DNA of 64,000 nucleotides from Bacteroidetes bacterium 43-16 (GTDB taxonomy: Bacteria; Bacteroidota; Bacteroidia; Chitinophagales; Chitinophagaceae): assembly GCA_001897525.1 (NCBI GenBank), contig MKTB01000004.1:1-64000 (forward strand), written 5' to 3'. Below, piece by piece: positions 61,094 to 64,000 of the stretch. The notes beneath the pieces were generated by a model, which searched no databases, was not told the DNA's origin, and saw only the letters and a list, made by a program, of their open reading frames with translations. The position numbers and the translations under genes are program-made. The first letter of the stretch is position 1. The number at the start of each line of letters is the position of its first letter.

Positions 61094-61552
61094 ATGAGGA
61101 AGTTTTTATTAATGATGGCATTACTCGTACAGTCAGGTTTTCTATTTGCGCAAACACATCCTAAGATCTGGATCAGGAATAATACGGGTTGCCCGGTTTA
61201 TTTCAGGCTTGGCCTGAGTACCGCGCATACCGGTGCCGGTAGTTGTATTCCGGGCGCATCATCAAGCGTGATCAGCGTTGCCCCGTTTTCATCCATAGAT
61301 AATTATAATTACAGCAATACTCCTGGTGTACCGACTGTTCCCCCGGGAAATGAAAGGGCATTCTTGATGGCCTTTATCATGACCGGACCTTCAGTATGCT
61401 CTACAATCGGTAGCCAGGCGATCGGTCAACCCTGTTTAGTTCCCTTTACTACCTGGACCTATCCCGCATTAAATAGCACATGTGGGCCTTGTGGTACCGT
61501 CACGGCAACCTGGAGTGTGGGTGGGGGGATCATCTTTCTTGACTTTACTTAA
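61094..61552 (+). CDS. Secreted Cys-rich hypothetical protein
   Basis: 152 aa. Signal peptide KFLLMMALLVQSGFLFA, then a beta-rich body with six cysteines (GCPVYF, GSCIPG, SVCSTIG, QPCLVP, STCGPCG) that probably pair in disulfides. No sorting domain. Not recognised. Confidence 0.55.
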   Translation: MRKFLLMMALLVQSGFLFAQTHPKIWIRNNTGCPVYFRLGLSTAHTGAGSCIPGASSSVISVAPFSSIDNYNYSNTPGVPTVPPGNERAFLMAFIMTGPSVCSTIGSQAIGQPCLVPFTTWTYPALNSTCGPCGTVTATWSVGGGIIFLDFT

Positions 61553-61582
61553 AAGAGAAGATTGTATTATTTTAATTCAAGA

Positions 61583-61723
61583 GGTTGTCTAAAAAGCCAA
61601 GATTCTTGTCACATTGAGCTTGTCGATACTTCGACAGGCTCAGTACGGCAAGAATTGAGCATCAAATTTGTCTATATTTCGACGGAGCTCAATATGACAA
61701 ATTTGGGAGCCTTTTTAGACACC
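61583..61723. repeat. Nested intergenic inverted repeat
   Basis: Outer 10-bp arms GTCTAAAAAG (61587-61596) and CTTTTTAGAC (61711-61720). Inside, TGAGCTTGTCGA/TCGACAGGCTCA (12-bp stem, 61615-61642) and AAATTTGTC/GACAAATTT (61664-61704). TGAGCTTGTCGA-type elements are dispersed repeats in many Bacteroidota. Confidence 0.75.
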
Positions 61724-61777
61724 GCTTTTTTGCCCGAATAATCCTTTGCTTGTGCACAGGATGGGATAGGCACACAA

Positions 61778-61815
61778 AAAAAACAGGCTGGCTCAAATGA
61801 GCCAACCTGTTTTTT
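61778..61815 (-). terminator. Terminator of the Ala/Lys-rich lipoprotein gene
   Basis: GGCTCA/TGAGCC stem around AA, extended by AAACAGG/CCTGTTT with a one-base mismatch, flanked by A and T runs. Confidence 0.7.
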
Positions 61816-61834
61816 GTTTTTAGCTTAGACTAAA

Positions 61835-62134
61835 TTATTTAGCAGCTTCTACAGCTTTTTCACCAGCTTTAGCAGCTTCTTTACCAGCTTCTTTAGCGTC
61901 TTTAGCAGCTTCTACAGCTTTATCACCAGCTACCTGAGCTTGCTCACCAGCTTGAACTGCAGCGTTAGCAGCAGGAGTAGCAGGAGTATCAGTTGGAGCT
62001 ACTGGAGCAGCTTCTGGAGTTGCAGGTTGCTCAGCTACTGGAGTTTCACCTTCAGTTTTAGCTTCTTCAGTTCCACAAGATGCTGCGAATAAACCCATAG
62101 CGATAGCGAAAACGCCTAATTTTAATGCTTTCAT
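61835..62134 (-). CDS. Ala/Glu/Lys-rich lipoprotein
   Basis: 99 aa. The lipoprotein signal ends LFAASC. The mature part is first Pro/Ala/Thr-rich (PVAEQPATPEAAPVAP), then carries a repetitive AxKAGEKAVEAAKD-type helix that should form an amphipathic coiled coil. Likely located in the outer membrane or periplasm as a linker or scaffold; no enzyme motif. The upstream 62135-62416 gap holds no gene, only an A/T-rich stretch and a possible -7 box for the sigma factor. Confidence 0.65.
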   Translation of the reverse strand: MKALKLGVFAIAMGLFAASCGTEEAKTEGETPVAEQPATPEAAPVAPTDTPATPAANAAVQAGEQAQVAGDKAVEAAKDAKEAGKEAAKAGEKAVEAAK

Positions 62135-62312
62135 TTGATTGATTTTTTTAAGTTTTAAATTTGTTATTTGATGATTAATGCCGGATTCTAAAAAAGGTAA
62201 CCCGGTTTTTCAGAAAAAAAATAATTTTTTTTTCAGGGGTTACATTTGAGGCTTTTTCGTATTAAATATTGTATAAAATTACTTACTCGGGTCATGCAGA
62301 ACATTTACTTGT

Positions 62313-62320
62313 TATTTTTG
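62313..62320 (+). promoter_or_regulatory. Possible -7 box of the sigma factor gene
   Basis: TATTTTTG, about 97 bases before the TTG start at 62417; no -33 box seen. Confidence 0.3.
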
Positions 62321-62416
62321 TAGTGGAACAGATACCTTAAGGGGTATTAAGAACCGGTAGTTTATTTATATTAAATTGATCTAAATGCTCATTTTTGGGC
62401 ACAAAAAGGATATACC

Positions 62417-63013
62417 TTGAGTAGACAAGTGATTTATACAGACCAGGAGCTGATAGCAGGCCTGGCACAGAGCGATAGTCATGTCATTGGTGAGATATAT
62501 AAGTTATATCAACCCATGTTGACCAAATGGATGATCAGCAGGGGGGGGAATGAAACAGATGCTTATGACGTTTTCCAGGAAGGACTGGTAGTGCTTTATG
62601 AGAAATCAAATGATGAGGCTTTCTGCCTCACCTGTAAATTAAGCACTTACCTGTTTGCTATCTGTAAACGGATATGGTTTAAGAAAAGCCAGTCCCAAAG
62701 TGTGATCAGCAGCCTGGATATGGAGCAGGAAGGTGAAGAGGATGATGACCTGGACTTTGCAGCGTATGATGCCGACCTGAATGTACACCTGGAAAAGGAA
62801 GCCCATTTGAATAAACTGGAGCAATCCCTGGAACAGCTGGGCAGCCCCTGTAACGAATTATTGAAAGCATTCTATATAGAAGATAAAAGTATGCTGGAAA
62901 TAGCACAGCAATTCAGCTATACCAATGCTGAAAATGCTAAAACACAAAAGTATAAATGCCTGAACAGGTTGAAAAAGCTCTTTTTTTCAACTAAAATGGC
63001 CTTAAATGTATAA
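62417..63013 (+). CDS. ECF-type sigma-70 family factor
   Basis: 198 aa, starting at TTG 62417 (GTG 62429 is an alternative; no ATG fits). Region 2 is recognisable (MLTKWMISRGGNETDAYDVFQEGLVVLYEK) and region 4 ends in EIAQQFSYTNAENAKTQKYKCLNRLKKLF, a pattern of ECF sigma factors. A glutamate/aspartate-rich linker (QEGEEDDDLDF) separates them. The next gene starts 5 bp later, so they are translated from the same message; that gene is likely its partner. Confidence 0.85.
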   Translation: MSRQVIYTDQELIAGLAQSDSHVIGEIYKLYQPMLTKWMISRGGNETDAYDVFQEGLVVLYEKSNDEAFCLTCKLSTYLFAICKRIWFKKSQSQSVISSLDMEQEGEEDDDLDFAAYDADLNVHLEKEAHLNKLEQSLEQLGSPCNELLKAFYIEDKSMLEIAQQFSYTNAENAKTQKYKCLNRLKKLFFSTKMALNV

Positions 63014-63018
63014 ACGTG

Positions 63019-64000
63019 ATGATACATTTGTTAAATGTTGAAGAATGGGCAGAGCGCTACCAGAATGGAGATCTCCTGCCGGAGGAGCTTAAAATGTTAC
63101 ATGCGACCTTAGAGGAAGATAGCGTATTGAATAAGGCTTTTGAACAAGCTTTACAAATACAGGTATTGATCAAAGAGCATGCCCGCAAGACCCATTTAAA
63201 ATCTAAACTGGCACAGGCTGCGGTGCAGCACAGGGCACAATCTGGCCTGGAACTGCAACATGAGCCTGCTAAAGCGGCTCCTAAAACGGGCGTTTGGATG
63301 GCTGTAAAACGCTATTGGAAGCCAATATCTGCAGCGGCAGGTATTGCTTTATGCTCTTCCCTGTTTACCTATACCCTTACAAAGGATACTAAATCAAAAA
63401 ACAACCAATATGTATTGCTGAAAAGAGATATTGAGTCGATCAAAAAGTCTCAGAATCAAATCATCAGCAATATGAAGCAAACGGAGAGCAGTACCCCTGT
63501 TCCCCCGGTTGAGAACCCGGGCACTTTCGGTGGTTCCGGTTTTGCTATAAATAATGACGGCTATTTCACTACAAACTATCACGTGGTAGAAAAAGCAGAT
63601 TCTATTTACCTGCAGATGAGCAATGGTAAGTTTTTTAAAGCTTCTGTGATCAAGGTAAATCCTGAGGCAGACCTGGCCATCCTTAAAGTTGAAGATAAAA
63701 ATTTCAGCTTCAAGCAGCCCCTTCCTTATACTATAGACAAAAATGTAGCTTTACTGGGCCAGCGTATCTTTAGTATCGGTTACCCTAAAGATGAGGTAGT
63801 TTATAATGAAGGCTATATCAGCAGTGAGAAGGGTTATGATGGCAATACTTTAGCTTATCAGCTGGAGATCACGGCCAACCCCGGCCAGAGTGGTGCCCCG
63901 GTACTGGATAATAATGGCAATATCATCGGTATCATCACGGGTAAACAAAATAATACAAGTGGAACTACTTTCGCGGTACATGCCGAGCAATTGGTGAAGA
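63019..64000 (+). CDS. Membrane-anchored trypsin-like serine protease, anti-sigma-like N-terminus (partial, runs off the window)
   Basis: At least 327 aa, with no stop before the edge; start ATG 63019, 5 bp after the sigma factor. Residues 1-80 are cytoplasmic, without a zinc motif, resembling FecR/anti-sigma N-termini; one membrane segment follows (about 96-115). The periplasmic part shows a chymotrypsin/DegP-like triad: H188 in TNYHVV, D218 in EADLAIL and S291 in NPGQSGAPV. It probably controls the sigma factor and may itself be a protease acting on signals or substrates outside. Confidence 0.75.
   Translation, partial: MIHLLNVEEWAERYQNGDLLPEELKMLHATLEEDSVLNKAFEQALQIQVLIKEHARKTHLKSKLAQAAVQHRAQSGLELQHEPAKAAPKTGVWMAVKRYWKPISAAAGIALCSSLFTYTLTKDTKSKNNQYVLLKRDIESIKKSQNQIISNMKQTESSTPVPPVENPGTFGGSGFAINNDGYFTTNYHVVEKADSIYLQMSNGKFFKASVIKVNPEADLAILKVEDKNFSFKQPLPYTIDKNVALLGQRIFSIGYPKDEVVYNEGYISSEKGYDGNTLAYQLEITANPGQSGAPVLDNNGNIIGIITGKQNNTSGTTFAVHAEQLVK

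Overview
The window looks like chromosome from a member of the Bacteroidota, most likely a Chitinophagaceae-type organism. The reasons are Bacteroidota promoters (TTTG, about 20 bases, TAnnTTTG), weak or absent Shine-Dalgarno sites, two secreted enzymes with type IX secretion C-terminal sorting domains, and gene families typical of the group (Wzi-type outer-membrane protein, CcsA/CcmC with a small CcmD-like partner, lipoprotein FKBPs). No phage, plasmid, CRISPR array, transposase or complete rRNA gene was seen. Most genes are ordinary housekeeping or accessory enzymes.

Layout. 1-330: two tandem promoters fire leftwards out of the window, perhaps into an rRNA operon. 487-4838: sorted serine hydrolase, exonuclease III, ComB phosphatase and a sorted esterase. 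4839-5341: three near-tandem repeats carrying a long palindrome. 5342-16396: HtpG, C45 hydrolase, flippase, glycosyltransferase, LigA and a C-terminal processing protease. 16482-25732: acyltransferase, kynurenine monooxygenase, FabD, a DegT-fold enzyme with His in place of the PLP lysine, aldehyde dehydrogenase, two related FKBP lipoproteins, LptB and an FMN reductase. 25882-31742: cytochrome c/heme export genes, glutamate dehydrogenase, OmpA lipoprotein, a lipoprotein-type peptide deformylase, Nfu, and a thioredoxin/peroxiredoxin cluster. 31970-45157: hydrolases, Wzi, and a TetR-controlled bestrophin/MBL/SDR/Tag operon with visible operators, then small regulators and oxidoreductases. 45404-47671: S9 peptidase.

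47976-54807 is the most interesting region. It holds an eRF1-like baeRF protein, the RNA ligase RtcB, a RING-like plus TerD-like protein, a cluster of at least six structured RNA elements, and a divergent WYL regulator. All six RNA elements share a 20-base motif, GGTCA-N9-TACTNC, whose variable part always pairs with a partner arm followed by NATTACC or a close variant. Two copies sit, in circularly permuted order, where the anticodon arm should be in tRNA-like molecules. One copy forms the end stem of a Y-RNA/YrlA-like molecule, and one lies in the leader of the RING/TerD gene. This looks like an RNA-repair or RNA-surveillance operon related in concept to rsr-yrlBA-rtcBA, but with different protein partners.

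54825-64000: DUF1398 and VOC proteins, Na+/H+ antiporter, rhodanese-thioredoxin lipoprotein, a half-size EPSP-synthase-like protein, SSB, small hypotheticals, and finally an ECF sigma factor followed directly by a membrane-anchored trypsin-like protease that runs off the window. Function calls rest on motifs read by eye; no database search was possible.
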